Assembly (NCBI RefSeq): GCF_009720655.1
Contig: NZ_WNKS01000003.1
Span: forward strand, 248,001 to 312,000
Length of the DNA stretch: 64,000 nucleotides
From: Rhodoblastus acidophilus
Lineage (GTDB): Bacteria > Pseudomonadota > Alphaproteobacteria > Rhizobiales > Beijerinckiaceae
Direction of reading: 5' to 3'
Shown here: positions 9,788 through 20,226 of the stretch, one piece after another
Layout of the letters: every line of letters starts with the position of its first letter
How positions within the stretch are numbered: position 1 is the stretch's first letter
Program-made: the position numbers and the translations under genes
The notes under the pieces: model-generated
What the model was told of the DNA's origin: nothing
Database searches by the model: none
Seen by the model: only the letters and a program-made list of their open reading frames with translations

Positions 9788-10867
9788 TCAGGCAAAACTC
9801 TTGTCCGCCCGCATCAACTCCAGAAGCATGCCTTCGCGCAACCCCCTGTCGGCGATGCGGATTCGTTCGGAGGGGAAACAGCGGCGGATGCCCTCGAGAA
9901 TCGCGCAACCGGCCAGCACCAGATCGGCGCGATCCGGCCCGATGCAGGCGTTCCGCGCCCGTTCTGAATAGGACATGCCGCGCAACCTGTTCATCACCGT
10001 GTCGATCTCGGCATGGGACATCCAGAGGCCGTCGACGCGGCGCCGGTCATAGCGCGCGAGATTGAGGTGGACGCCGGCCAGCGTGGTGACGGTGCCGGAG
10101 GTGCCGAGCAGATGGAATCGGCCGCAGCGCTCCTCTTTGGATGAGCGCGCGTGAAAATGCTGCAATTCCGAAACGACCAGCTCGGTCATCGCCGTGAACT
10201 GCTTGAAACTGACTTCGGCGCCGCCGAATTTCTCCGCCAGCGTGACCACGCCGAGTTGGAGCGAGGTCCAGTGCCGCACCTGGCCGTCCGATTGTCCATC
10301 CTTTGCGGCGCGCCCGGGCGAAAGCCAGACGATTTCCGAGGAGCCGCCGCCGATATCGAACAGCAGCACGCTCTTGGCGGCGGTATCGGCCAGCGCCGCG
10401 CATCCGGCCGCGGCGAGGCGGGCCTCGGTCTCCCGGCTGATGATCTCCAGCTCAAGCCCGGTCTGCGCGCGCACGCGCGCGACGAATTCCGCGCCGTTTT
10501 CGGCGGCGCGGCAGGCCTCGGTGGCGATCAGCCGGGCGCGCGCGACATCGCGCGCCGCCATCTTGTCGCGGCACACCAGCAGCGCGTCGATGGTGCGGAT
10601 GATCGCGGCTTCCGACAGCCGCCCGCTCTGCGCAAGACCTTCGCCAAGCCGGACGATTCGGGAAAAGGCGTCGACGATGCGGAAGGATTCGGCGCCCGTG
10701 TCGCGGATCGGCCGGGCGACCAGCAGGCGGCAATTGTTGGTGCCGAGGTCGAGCGCGGCATAAACCCCTTTCCGCGCCTCGTTGGAAGCGGCGTCGCCGC
10801 GGCGGGTCAGGCGCACCGCCGTCCCGCCAACGAAGCTTTCCGCTTCTGTCGCGCCCAAGGATGTCAA
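9788..10867 (-). CDS. Ppx/GppA phosphatase family protein
   Basis: A 359-residue member of the ASKHA-fold exopolyphosphatase/guanosine pentaphosphatase family. The first phosphate loop is YAALDLGTNNCRLLVA, the second FDIGGGSSEIVWL, and a later GTSGTVTTLAG completes the nucleotide fold. It lacks the C-terminal HD-like domain of long Ppx proteins, as is usual for the short alphaproteobacterial form, so polyphosphate or (p)ppGpp hydrolysis are both possible. The frame is open far upstream, but residues before 10867 are not family-like. A TTG at 10867 directly follows GGGGGAGAGAGG, which decides the start. It is co-transcribed with rlmE. Confidence 0.88.
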   Translation of the reverse strand: MTSLGATEAESFVGGTAVRLTRRGDAASNEARKGVYAALDLGTNNCRLLVARPIRDTGAESFRIVDAFSRIVRLGEGLAQSGRLSEAAIIRTIDALLVCRDKMAARDVARARLIATEACRAAENGAEFVARVRAQTGLELEIISRETEARLAAAGCAALADTAAKSVLLFDIGGGSSEIVWLSPGRAAKDGQSDGQVRHWTSLQLGVVTLAEKFGGAEVSFKQFTAMTELVVSELQHFHARSSKEERCGRFHLLGTSGTVTTLAGVHLNLARYDRRRVDGLWMSHAEIDTVMNRLRGMSYSERARNACIGPDRADLVLAGCAILEGIRRCFPSERIRIADRGLREGMLLELMRADKSFA

Positions 10868-11298
10868 ACCTCTCTCCCCCCACGCGCCCTTGCAATGAGC
10901 GCAATCTTTAACTTCATACCATATGCCGCGAACTCCGCGCCCGACAAGATTTTTTCGCGGCGCTCCCGGCCGGCCCGTCGAACAAAGTCCGGGCACGTCC
11001 CGCTGTCTGTGCGCCGCGGCGCAGCGGAGCCCCCTCTTAAAGCATTGAACCAGATCACCATCGTGGGCGGCCTGAACCGGGCGCTGGAAGCCCTGGCCGA
11101 TGCCAATTTCGTGACGGGAATCGCGTCGTTTTTCGAACGCGCGCAAAACGCGGTCTCCAGGCTGATCGATGCGATCGTCGTCCTGTCGGCGGTCTAAGCG
11201 ATCGCGCCGCTGTCGCAGGCTTTTTCGGTCGGCGAAGTTCCCGCCGAGCGCGGCCGGTACTGACTCCGTCCCGCCCGAGCACAGCCGCGCCGGGCCAC
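10868..11298. other. 431-bp gap between ntrX and ppx
   Basis: No established gene is seen. The right end must carry the transcript end of ntrX and the left end the promoter of ppx. One plus-strand short frame inside it (11045-11197) has strongly GC-biased third positions and is listed separately. No repeats of the window's families were found here. Confidence 0.5.
11045..11197 (+). CDS. Possible 50-residue small protein
   Basis: The plus-strand frame opening with TTG at 11045 (or GTG about 36 bases further upstream) encodes a helical stretch: NQITIVGGLNRALEALADAN, then FVTGIASFFERAQNAVSRL, then IDAIVVLSAV. Almost all third codon positions are G or C, as in the real genes around it, and the sequence reads as an amphipathic helix pair. 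No clear ribosome-binding site lies at the right distance (a GGAG is about 15 bases upstream), and no family is recognised. It could equally be the remnant of a larger gene. Confidence 0.3.
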   Translation: MNQITIVGGLNRALEALADANFVTGIASFFERAQNAVSRLIDAIVVLSAV

Positions 11299-12655
<1,357 letters not shown>

Positions 12656-12666
<11 letters not shown>

Positions 12667-14863
12667 GGTTCACCTGGCTGGGCTTGTGTACGGGGAAGTG
12701 CAGGCGCACCAGCGCGCCCTGCCCCGAGGTCGCGTCGAGCAGCTCGATGCCGCCGCCGTGGTCCTCGAAAATTTTTTGCACGATGGGCAGGCCGAGGCCG
12801 GTGCCCTCCTTGCGCGTGGTCATGTAAGGCTCAAGCAGGCGCGCCCGGTTTTCGCGTGGAAAACCTTTGCCGTTGTCCTCGACGTCGATGATCGCCTGTC
12901 CCTCCTCCAAACGCAGGCTGACGATGATTCTTGGCGGGCGATCCTCCATCTCCGTGGCGGCTATGCCCTCGGTGGCGTTCTTCACCACATTGGTCAGCGC
13001 CTGCGAGATCAGCCGCCGGTCGAAGCGCATCCTCTGCGATCCCTCGGGCAAATCGTCGACGATCTCGATGTCCGGGTGCCCCACCCGCATCAGGAACAGC
13101 ACCTGTTCGATGCAGGCGCGCAAATCGTCGTCCTGCAATTGCGCCTTGGGCATGCGCGAGAACGACGAGAATTCGTCCACCATGCGCTTGATGTCGTCGA
13201 CCTGGCGGATGATCGTGTCGGTGCACTGATCGAAAATATCCTTGTCGTTGACGATCACCCGTCCGTATTTGCGCTTGAGCCGCTCGGCCGAAAGCTGGAT
13301 GGGGGTCAGCGGGTTCTTGATTTCGTGGGCGATGCGCCGGGCGACATCGGCCCAGGCGGAGGTGCGCTGCGCCGTGACCAGATCGGTCATGTCGTCGAGC
13401 GTGGCGACAAATGTGCGTTCGCCGCGATTGAGCGGCCCCGGCGCGACGCGGACATTGTAGATGCGCTCGCGACCGGCGCGGGTCATCTGCATCTGTTTTT
13501 GCGTGAGCCGGGCGTGGCCGCCGCGCGCTTCATCGAGAATCGGCTCCAGCTCCGGCATGATCTCAGCCACCGGTTTGCCAACCCCCTCCTCGTCGCCGAT
13601 CAGATCGCGCGCGGAGGGATTGGCCACGGTGAGATCGCCGCGCGCGCCCACGCCGAGCACCGCCACCGGCACGCCGGACAGCACGGCCTCGGTGAACAGC
13701 CGGCGCTCGTCCAGCATATGGTTGGCGGCGATCAGACGATTTTGCTGCAACCGCAGCTCGGTGGTCATCTTATTAAAAGTTTCGCCGAGATGGGCGAGGT
13801 CGCCCTCCGCCGCGCGCACCGGCACCTGCACGTAGAAATTGCCTGCGGTCACCTGGTCGGTCGCGGCGATCAGGCGGCGGATCGGCGCGACCAGAAGGTT
13901 TGTAAAGGCGAGGCCCAGCCACACCGCCGACAGCAGCAATATGGCGGCGAGCAGGCCGAACATGATGGCGAAGGTGAGCTGCAAATTGTGGCGGTGCGCC
14001 TCGAAGACGCCGAACAGGTCGACCAGAGCCTTGGCCTGCTTGGGGAACTCGATGGTGAACGGATTGATGGGACGGCTGGCGTAGAGGAACACGTCGGAAA
14101 AGGCCGGCAGCGGCCGCAGGGCGACGAAATTGCGGCCCTCGTTGGGAATCAGGCACAGCGGCTCGTTCTTGGCGGCGTCGTCGAAATCGGCGGGCTGCGG
14201 TTTGACGATCGGGTCGGGGCGCCCGCTCGCCACATCGGCCTGCTCGACGATGGTTCCGTCGCGTTTGATCAGCGCGGCGGCGGTGAACCCCAAAAATTTC
14301 GCGCGGGAGGAGAAGAACTCTTTGAACAGGCCCCGGTCGGCGTCGAACATCGGCTTGCCACGGTCGAGGTCGCCGGCGGTCAGCTGCGCCTCCTGCAACA
14401 GCGACCGGCACTGGTCCTCCTTGAACAGGTCGGCGGCTTCGGTCGCGCCGCCAATGAAACCGCGCACATCGCGCATGAAGGCGGGATTCAGCGTCCTGTC
14501 GAGCGTCACCGAGCCGACGATGGCCATGGACAAAGCGGGGACTGCGGCGATCACCGCGAACAGCGCGACGATGCGGATGTGCAGGCCGGCGGCGGCGGTT
14601 TTCGCCCGCCAGGCGCGCACCAGAATCGCGGTCTCGAAGGCGACCAGCAGCACCAGCAGCAGCAGGACGGCGAAATCGACCAGAAAGAGAATTGTGACCT
14701 TCTCGTCGGTCGGCGTGATCGGAGTCAGGCCGGCGAAGATCAGGAAGGACGCGACCGCGCAGAAGATGGCGAAGGCGACGATGAAGGGCCCAAGTCGCGG
14801 CAGCAGGCGGCGCTCGCGCCGGCGCTGCTTGCGCATCTCCTCCCTGTCGCCCTTCCCGATCAT
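12656..14863 (-). CDS. ntrY: NtrY-type sensor histidine kinase
   Basis: A 735-residue inner-membrane kinase. Hydrophobic segments around residues 25-45, 60-82, 95-118 and 295-320 frame a periplasmic region of about 180 residues. A HAMP linker (LVAPIRRLIAATDQVTAGNF), a PAS domain (about 390-480), the H-box ARRIAHEIKNPLTPIQLSAE with the phosphorylated His, and the ATP-binding N and G boxes (NVVKNATEGI, DNGKGFP, GTGLGLPIV) follow. The phospho-partner is ntrX immediately downstream. In many relatives ntrBC stands directly upstream; here that place is taken by an unrelated flavoprotein, so ntrYX forms a free-standing pair. Confidence 0.94.
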
Positions 14864-14968
14864 TCCGCCCGCGAATCCTCTTCGTCACAAGCAATAGCCG
14901 AGGCTCCGATACGTGGCAATAATGCAACGCTGTTGCTTGATTGCGACAGGATCAGGGCAAAAAAAAGA

Positions 14969-16180
14969 TCAACGCAACAAGGATTTCAACTCGACGGTGG
15001 CGTCGGCGATCTGGTCGGGCGCCGGCGACAGGCCGGCGTCGAGCAACCGGCGCGCAAGGAGGTGGTCGCCCGGGCGGTTGACCGATTCGACCGACACCAG
15101 CGTTTCGCCGCAATAGTTGAACAGCGAAAAGGCGTGCTCGCCCTGGGACCGGGCGATCTGGCGATCCATGCCCCCGGAGAGGCCCGCCATCTGCAATTTC
15201 ACGTCATGCTGGTCCGACCAGAACCACGGCGTGGCGACAAAAGGTTTTGAGCGCCCCATCAGGGCGGCGGCGGCGGCCTTGCCCTGCTCCACGGCGTTCT
15301 GCACGCTTTCGAGCCGCAGCATCACCCCGTCCTCGCGCCTGAACACCGTGCAATCGCCGGCCGCGACCACATTTCGAACGGACGTGCGGGCGCAGGCGTC
15401 GACGATAATCCCCCGGTCGCAGGCGACGCCCGCAGCAGCGGCTGTGGCGTCATTGGCGCTGGCGCCGATGCCGAACACCACCAGATCCGCTTTGAACACG
15501 CCGCCATCGGCGAGCGTCACGGCGCTGACCGCGTCGGACCCCTCAAGTCCGGCGACTTGCGCGCCAAAATGCAGCTCCACGCCTTTGGCGCGGTGCATGT
15601 CGGCGAAATATTCCGAAATTCTTGGCGTCACGGCGCGGGCCATGAGGCGGTCCTGCGCCTCCAGCACCACGGCCTCCACGCCTTTTTTTCGCGCGGCGGC
15701 GGCGACTTCCAGGCCGATGAACCCGCCGCCGACCACGACCACCCGCTTGGCCATGCCGAGCCGGGCGGAAATCTCGCGGGCGTCCTTCAGCCCGCGCAGC
15801 ACGCAGACGCCGGGCAGATCGGCGCCTTTGAGTTTCGGCAGACGGGCGCTGGCGCCGGTGGCGAAGGCGAGGCCGGTCCACTCCAGCGTTTCGCCCTCCG
15901 CCAGGGTCACTTGCCGCGCGCCGAGATCCACCTGGGCGACGTGCGCGCCGAGCCGCAGGTCGATCCCCTTGGCGGCGAAGAAATCCGGGCCGCGCAGGGT
16001 GAGTTTGTCGGTGGCGGTCTCGCCGGCGAGCCAGGCTTTTGACAGGGGCGGCCGCTGGTAGGGCGCGACCCCTTCCTCGCCGAGCAGCAGGATTTCGCCT
16101 TCAAACTGTTCCGCCCGCAGGCTTTCCGCGATTTGCAGCCCCGCCTGCCCCGCGCCGATGATGATGATCCGCTCGCCCAT
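14969..16180 (-). CDS. FAD-dependent ferredoxin-reductase-type oxidoreductase
   Basis: A 403-residue NAD(P)H-dependent flavoprotein of the rhodocoxin/putidaredoxin reductase group, which passes electrons to a [2Fe-2S] ferredoxin feeding cytochromes P450 or dioxygenases. The FAD dinucleotide fold is RIIIIGAGQAGLQIAESL, the NADH fold is RVVVVGGGFIGLEVAA, and the second FAD motif is NVVAAGDCTVF. The C-terminal reductase domain includes TPWFWSDQHDVKLQMAGL, typical of this group. An ATG at 16180 preceded by AAGG is preferred over a TTG two codons upstream. No ferredoxin or P450 gene is near, so the electron acceptor is unknown. It is separated from ntrY by about 105 bases. Confidence 0.88.
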   Translation of the reverse strand: MGERIIIIGAGQAGLQIAESLRAEQFEGEILLLGEEGVAPYQRPPLSKAWLAGETATDKLTLRGPDFFAAKGIDLRLGAHVAQVDLGARQVTLAEGETLEWTGLAFATGASARLPKLKGADLPGVCVLRGLKDAREISARLGMAKRVVVVGGGFIGLEVAAAARKKGVEAVVLEAQDRLMARAVTPRISEYFADMHRAKGVELHFGAQVAGLEGSDAVSAVTLADGGVFKADLVVFGIGASANDATAAAAGVACDRGIIVDACARTSVRNVVAAGDCTVFRREDGVMLRLESVQNAVEQGKAAAAALMGRSKPFVATPWFWSDQHDVKLQMAGLSGGMDRQIARSQGEHAFSLFNYCGETLVSVESVNRPGDHLLARRLLDAGLSPAPDQIADATVELKSLLR

Positions 16181-16208
16181 GCGCAAAACCCTTGTTCAAC
16201 ACCACGAA

Positions 16209-16348
16209 CGTCATGACCGGGCTTGTCCCGGGCATCCACGCCGCCATGGAGAGCTCGATTCGGCTGGGCTTCGGAGACGATTCGTCCCGTTCGGCGCCGC
16301 CGAGGCGATGTCCTGGCGTGGATGCCCGGGACAAGCCCGGGCATGACG
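16209..16348. repeat. REP-A palindromic element, copy 2 (largest)
   Basis: Two arms of about 34 bases, nearly perfect inverse complements (left arm opens cgtcatgaccgggcttgtcc, right arm ends ggacaagcccgggcatgacg), enclose about 70 bases. It occupies most of the divergent promoter gap between the flavoprotein and the hydroxyacid dehydrogenase genes. Confidence 0.85.
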
Positions 16349-16451
16349 GGGCGCGGGGCTCAGATTTCTCCTACCGTATCGCGGGCTTAAGCGCAAAATC
16401 GGCTAGGCGCGGCGCGGCGCCGGCGCTAGCCTGCCCCTCCCCGGAGGATTC

Positions 16452-17405
16452 ATGCACACAATCGTCTTTCTCGACGCGAAAACCCTGGCGCCGGGCGTCA
16501 AACTGCCGGTCCCAAAATTTCCGCATCGCTGGATCAACCACGACGCCACCGCGCCGGATGAGGTCGCCGCGCATGTCGGCGACGCCGAGATCATCGTCGT
16601 CAACAAGGTGAAAATCGGCGCGCGCGAGCTGGACGCCCTGCCCGGACTGAAACTGGTGGCCATCTCCGCCACCGGCCACGACAATGTCGATATCGCCGCC
16701 GCGCGCGCCAAAAAAATCGCGGTCACCAACATTCGCGGCTATTCCGTCGGCGCGGTGCCCGACCACGTGTTCGCGCTGATCCTGGCGCTCAGCCGCAACA
16801 TTCTGGCCTACGCCGAATCCGTGCGCGCCGGCCGCTGGCAGAACGCCGGCCAGTTCTGCTTCCACGATCACCGCATCTTTGATCTGTCGGGCAAAAGGCT
16901 GGGCCTGATCGGCTCGGGCTCGCTCGGCTCGCGGGTCGCCGAGATCGGCCGCGCCTTCGGCATGGACGTGGTTTTCGCGGCGAGAAGGGGCGCGCCGCCC
17001 AGTGAGGGCCGGATCGACTTCCACGACCTGCTGGCGACGTCGGACGTGATCTCGCTGCACTGCCCGCTCAACGCCGAGACGGAAAACCTGCTTTCCGATC
17101 GCGAATTCGCGCTGATGACGAAAAAGCCGCTGCTGATCAATACGGCCCGGGGCGGCATTGTCGATGAGGCGGCGCTGGAGCGCGCCCTCGACGCGGGCCA
17201 TGTCGCGGGCGCGGGCATAGACGTGACCCGTCCCGAGCCCCCGCCGGCGGACAGCGCGATCATGCGGCTGGCCCAGCGCCCCAACGTGCTGGTGACGCCG
17301 CATGTCGGCTGGGCCAGCCTGGAGGCGCAACAGACACTTCTGGACCAACTGGGAAAAGTGCTGGAGTCGTTTGTAGCCGGGGAGCGGATGAACCGGCTGG
17401 ATTGA
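16452..17405 (+). CDS. D-2-hydroxyacid dehydrogenase (glycerate dehydrogenase / hydroxypyruvate reductase-like)
   Basis: A 317-residue NAD(P)H-dependent dehydrogenase. The N-terminal substrate domain holds KLVAISATGHDNVDIAAA. The Rossmann fold is RLGLIGSGSLGSRVAEIG, followed by the catalytic Arg segment LLINTARGGIVDEAAL, the Glu segment GIDVTRPEPPP and the His in TPHVGWAS. The ATGHDNVD form and overall pattern resemble glycerate dehydrogenases (HprA), which interconvert hydroxypyruvate and glycerate in the serine cycle or photorespiratory salvage. The latter would make sense beside RuBisCO in this genome. Substrate assignment is by resemblance only. A 13-bp perfect hairpin follows the stop. 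Confidence 0.85.
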   Translation: MHTIVFLDAKTLAPGVKLPVPKFPHRWINHDATAPDEVAAHVGDAEIIVVNKVKIGARELDALPGLKLVAISATGHDNVDIAAARAKKIAVTNIRGYSVGAVPDHVFALILALSRNILAYAESVRAGRWQNAGQFCFHDHRIFDLSGKRLGLIGSGSLGSRVAEIGRAFGMDVVFAARRGAPPSEGRIDFHDLLATSDVISLHCPLNAETENLLSDREFALMTKKPLLINTARGGIVDEAALERALDAGHVAGAGIDVTRPEPPPADSAIMRLAQRPNVLVTPHVGWASLEAQQTLLDQLGKVLESFVAGERMNRLD

Positions 17406-17414
17406 CGCCGCCTC

Positions 17415-17442
17415 CCCCTCTCCCCGCAAGCGGGGAGAGGGG
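17415..17442. repeat. Perfect 13-bp hairpin after the dehydrogenase gene
   Basis: The arms cccctctccccgc and gcggggagagggg are separated by two bases. There is no T run on either strand, so it is more likely a repeat element or RNA 3'-end stabiliser than a rho-independent terminator. A related shorter hairpin lies at 21787-21812. Confidence 0.6.
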
Positions 17443-17532
17443 ACGCGCGGCGTCCGCCATCAACTAAATCTGGACGGCGCCGCGAAAATTGGCGACAAGG
17501 CCGGCTCTCCCTTCGGTTTGGATCGGCAGCTC

Positions 17533-18966
17533 ATGCGCACCCTGTTCCTGCAAGCCCCGTCCTTCGACGGCTTCGATGGCGGCGCCGGCTCGCGTTATCA
17601 GGCGCGCCGCGAAATCGCTTCGTTCTGGTATCCGACCTGGCTGGCGCAGCCCGCCGCGCTGGTCGAAAACTCGAAACTGATCGACGCGCCGCCGCACAAG
17701 ACCAGCCTCGCCGAAGTGGTCGCGCAGGCAAAAGACTTCGACCTCGTGGTCGTCCACACTTCCGTGCCGTCCTTCGCTTCGGACGTGAAATGCATCGAGG
17801 CGCTGAAGGCCGAAAATCCGTCGCTCAAGGCCGGTCTGATCGGCGCCAAGGTGGCGGTGGACGCCGACGGCTCGCTGCGCAACGCCCCGGTGGTCGATTT
17901 CGTCGCCCGCAACGAATTCGATTTCACCATCAAGGACGTCGCCGACGGAGTCGATTTCAAGGCGATCAAGGGCCTGAGCTGGCGCGACGCCAACGGCGAC
18001 ATCCAGCACAACGACAACAGGCCGATCCTCGAAAACATGGACGACCTGCCGTTCGTCTCGCCGATCTACAAACGCGACCTGACCATTGAAAACTATTTTA
18101 TTGGCTATTTGAAACACCCGTATCTGTCGATTTACACGGGACGCGGCTGCAAATCGCGCTGCACATTTTGCCTGTGGCCGCAGACGGTGGGCGGCCACCG
18201 CTACCGCACCCGCAGCGTCGGCCATGTGATCGAGGAGATCAAATGGGCGCAAAAGGCGTTCCCGCAAGTCAAAGAATTCTTCTTCGACGACGACACCTTT
18301 ACCGATGATCTTCCGCGCGCCGAGGCGATTGCAAAAGAGCTGGGCAAGCTCGGGATCACCTGGAGCTGCAACGCCAAAGCCAACGTCCCCTATGAATCCC
18401 TGAAGAAACTGAAGGACGGCGGCCTGCGCCTGCTGCTGGTCGGCTATGAATCCGGCAACCAGCAAATTCTCTTCAACATCAAAAAAGGCATGCGCATCGA
18501 GGTCGCGGAAAAATTCTCGAAGGATTGCAGAAAACTCGGCATCGGCATCCACGGCACTTTTGTTATGGGCCTGCCCGGCGAAACCCGCGATTCCATCCGC
18601 GAGACGATCAAATTCGCGAAAAAGGTCAATCCGCACACGTTGCAGGTGTCGCTGGCCGCGCCCTACCCCGGCACCCATCTCTATGCCCAGGCGCTGGCGC
18701 ATGGCTGGCTCGACAGCGACAATGCCGAGCTGGTGGACGAGAACGGCGTGCAGATCGCGCCGCTGCACTACCCGAACCTCAGCCACAAGGAAATTTTCGA
18801 CTCGGTCGAGACGTTTTATCGCGAGTTCTACTTCCGCCCGAGCAAGATCGGCGCGATCGTCTGGGAAATGGCGCGCGACAAGGACATGCTGAAGCGCCGC
18901 CTGCGCGAGGGCGCCGAATTCTTCCAGTTCCTCAAAGAGCGCAAGCAGGGCGCGGCCAACTGTTGA
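17533..18966 (+). CDS. hpnJ: Hopanoid-associated radical SAM protein HpnJ
   Basis: A 477-residue B12-binding-type radical SAM enzyme. It opens MRTLFLQAPSFDGFDGGAGS, the highly conserved HpnJ N-terminus, followed by a cobalamin-binding-like domain (to ~170) and the [4Fe-4S] motif GRGCKSRCTFC (Cys206, Cys210, Cys213). HpnJ acts late in the hopanoid pathway, turning bacteriohopanetetrol glucosamine into the cyclitol ether. The ATG at 17533 matches the family start; a TTG five codons earlier also fits the frame. The other hpn genes (hpnI, hpnK, squalene cyclase) are not within the window, so hpnJ stands apart here. Its presence implies the organism makes cyclitol-ether hopanoids. Confidence 0.93.
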   Translation: MRTLFLQAPSFDGFDGGAGSRYQARREIASFWYPTWLAQPAALVENSKLIDAPPHKTSLAEVVAQAKDFDLVVVHTSVPSFASDVKCIEALKAENPSLKAGLIGAKVAVDADGSLRNAPVVDFVARNEFDFTIKDVADGVDFKAIKGLSWRDANGDIQHNDNRPILENMDDLPFVSPIYKRDLTIENYFIGYLKHPYLSIYTGRGCKSRCTFCLWPQTVGGHRYRTRSVGHVIEEIKWAQKAFPQVKEFFFDDDTFTDDLPRAEAIAKELGKLGITWSCNAKANVPYESLKKLKDGGLRLLLVGYESGNQQILFNIKKGMRIEVAEKFSKDCRKLGIGIHGTFVMGLPGETRDSIRETIKFAKKVNPHTLQVSLAAPYPGTHLYAQALAHGWLDSDNAELVDENGVQIAPLHYPNLSHKEIFDSVETFYREFYFRPSKIGAIVWEMARDKDMLKRRLREGAEFFQFLKERKQGAANC

Positions 18967-18969
18967 GTT

Positions 18970-19365
18970 TCAACCGTTGCATCCAATTTCGGCGGCGCGG
19001 CCCATGGCCGCCGCCATGATCGGGATCAGCAGATAGCGCAGGCCGATGTCCTCGACATAGAGGGACAGAGTCATCCCGGCCATGGGGACCAGGATCGCCA
19101 GATCCAGAGCCAGGTTGAGCGCCAGCCAGAACAGACCGAGCGCAAGGCCGGCGCGAAAAGTCGGGCGCATGCGCCGGAAGGCGCGGAGCAGAAGGAAAGC
19201 CCCGCAGGCGCCGCCGATCAGGATCATCAGCGATTTGAACAGGGGCTGGGGGATCAGCAAGGCGCCGTGCGGACCAAAGAACAGAAACGAAGCGGCGAAT
19301 GGCGCCGCCCAGCTTGCGAAGCCAAGCAGCAGGGTGCGCGCGTTCAAAAAATCTTTGCGGGTCAT
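18970..19365 (-). CDS. Small four-helix membrane protein
   Basis: A 131-residue hydrophobic protein with four predicted membrane spans (about residues 10-30, 40-62, 70-95 and 105-125) joined by a short basic loop (RAFRRMRPTFR). No family signature is recognised. The stop lies three bases past the convergent hpnJ stop. It is encoded just downstream of the WYL regulator on the same strand with a 35-bp gap, so it could be that regulator's co-transcribed partner, but the reading is tentative. Confidence 0.7.
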   Translation of the reverse strand: MTRKDFLNARTLLLGFASWAAPFAASFLFFGPHGALLIPQPLFKSLMILIGGACGAFLLLRAFRRMRPTFRAGLALGLFWLALNLALDLAILVPMAGMTLSLYVEDIGLRYLLIPIMAAAMGRAAEIGCNG

Positions 19366-19400
19366 GGCTTGAACCTCGGCCTTGGGAATGCCTGCCTTTG

Positions 19401-20120
19401 CTAGCGCGCGCCAGCGTCAGTTTCCGTCAGCAGCGTCGGCCCCATGGCCGGCGAAATGCCCTCGCGCGCCCGCCATTCCCGCATCAACACGCGGCGGCGG
19501 CGCGGATAGCGCTCCTCCAGCGTCCGCCAGCCCCGCAGCCGGTCGAGGCGGAAATGGCGGAAATCGCCGCGTAATTCGCACCAGGCGGCGAGCACGCGGC
19601 GATGGTCGAAGAAGGCGAGCGCGATCGGCCAAATGCGTCTCTCAGTGGCGACGCCCTCGGCGTCGACATAAGAGATCAGCGCCACCCGCTCCTCCCTCAT
19701 GGCGCGGCGCAGGTCGGAAAGATCGTCGCGGTGACGGGTGGGCGGGGCGAGCAGGCCCGAATCATCGGTCAGTTCGGCCAGACGCTCCGGCAGCACCGCG
19801 CTGATCTTCGCCAAGGCTTCGCGCGCGGCCCGCGCCAACGCCGGATCGCCTTGGGCCGCAACCCATCGCAGGCCGAGCGTCAGCGCCTCGGCTTCGCCAT
19901 GGTCAAGCATCAGCGGCGGCAACAGGAAGCCGGGACGCAGGATGAAGCCAAGCCCCGCCTCGCCCTCGATCGGCGCGCCCTGCGCGCATAGCGCCTGGAT
20001 GTCGCGGTAGAGCGTGCGCAAGGATACGCCGGTTTCGTCCGCAAGCGCGCGGCCGCTCACGGGGTGGCGATAGCCGCGGAGAATTTGCAGCAGGCGCAGC
20101 AGGCGGGCGGAGCGGGACAT
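19401..20120 (-). CDS. YafY-type HTH and WYL-domain transcriptional regulator
   Basis: A 239-residue regulator. The N-terminal winged helix-turn-helix (about 1-60, RALADETGVSLRTLYRDIQAL) binds DNA, and the WYL ligand domain (about 130-200) senses an effector, often a nucleic acid or nucleotide. In place of the usual W-Y-L triad the segment reads RVLAAWCELRGDFRHFRLDRL, with the conserved R-x-F-R-x-D-R-L end intact. Members of this family control stress, defence and metabolism genes. Its target is unknown; the small membrane protein downstream and the ialB gene upstream (divergent) are the candidates by position. Confidence 0.88.
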   Translation of the reverse strand: MSRSARLLRLLQILRGYRHPVSGRALADETGVSLRTLYRDIQALCAQGAPIEGEAGLGFILRPGFLLPPLMLDHGEAEALTLGLRWVAAQGDPALARAAREALAKISAVLPERLAELTDDSGLLAPPTRHRDDLSDLRRAMREERVALISYVDAEGVATERRIWPIALAFFDHRRVLAAWCELRGDFRHFRLDRLRGWRTLEERYPRRRRVLMREWRAREGISPAMGPTLLTETDAGAR

Positions 20121-20226
20121 GGCGCAAGCTTAGACGAGGCGCGGGACCAGGAGAAGTCAGCGGGGCTGACCCACGTCATTGAACTGTTGCGCGCCCCCGG
20201 CTATAGCTGAAACATAGGAGGCGCTT

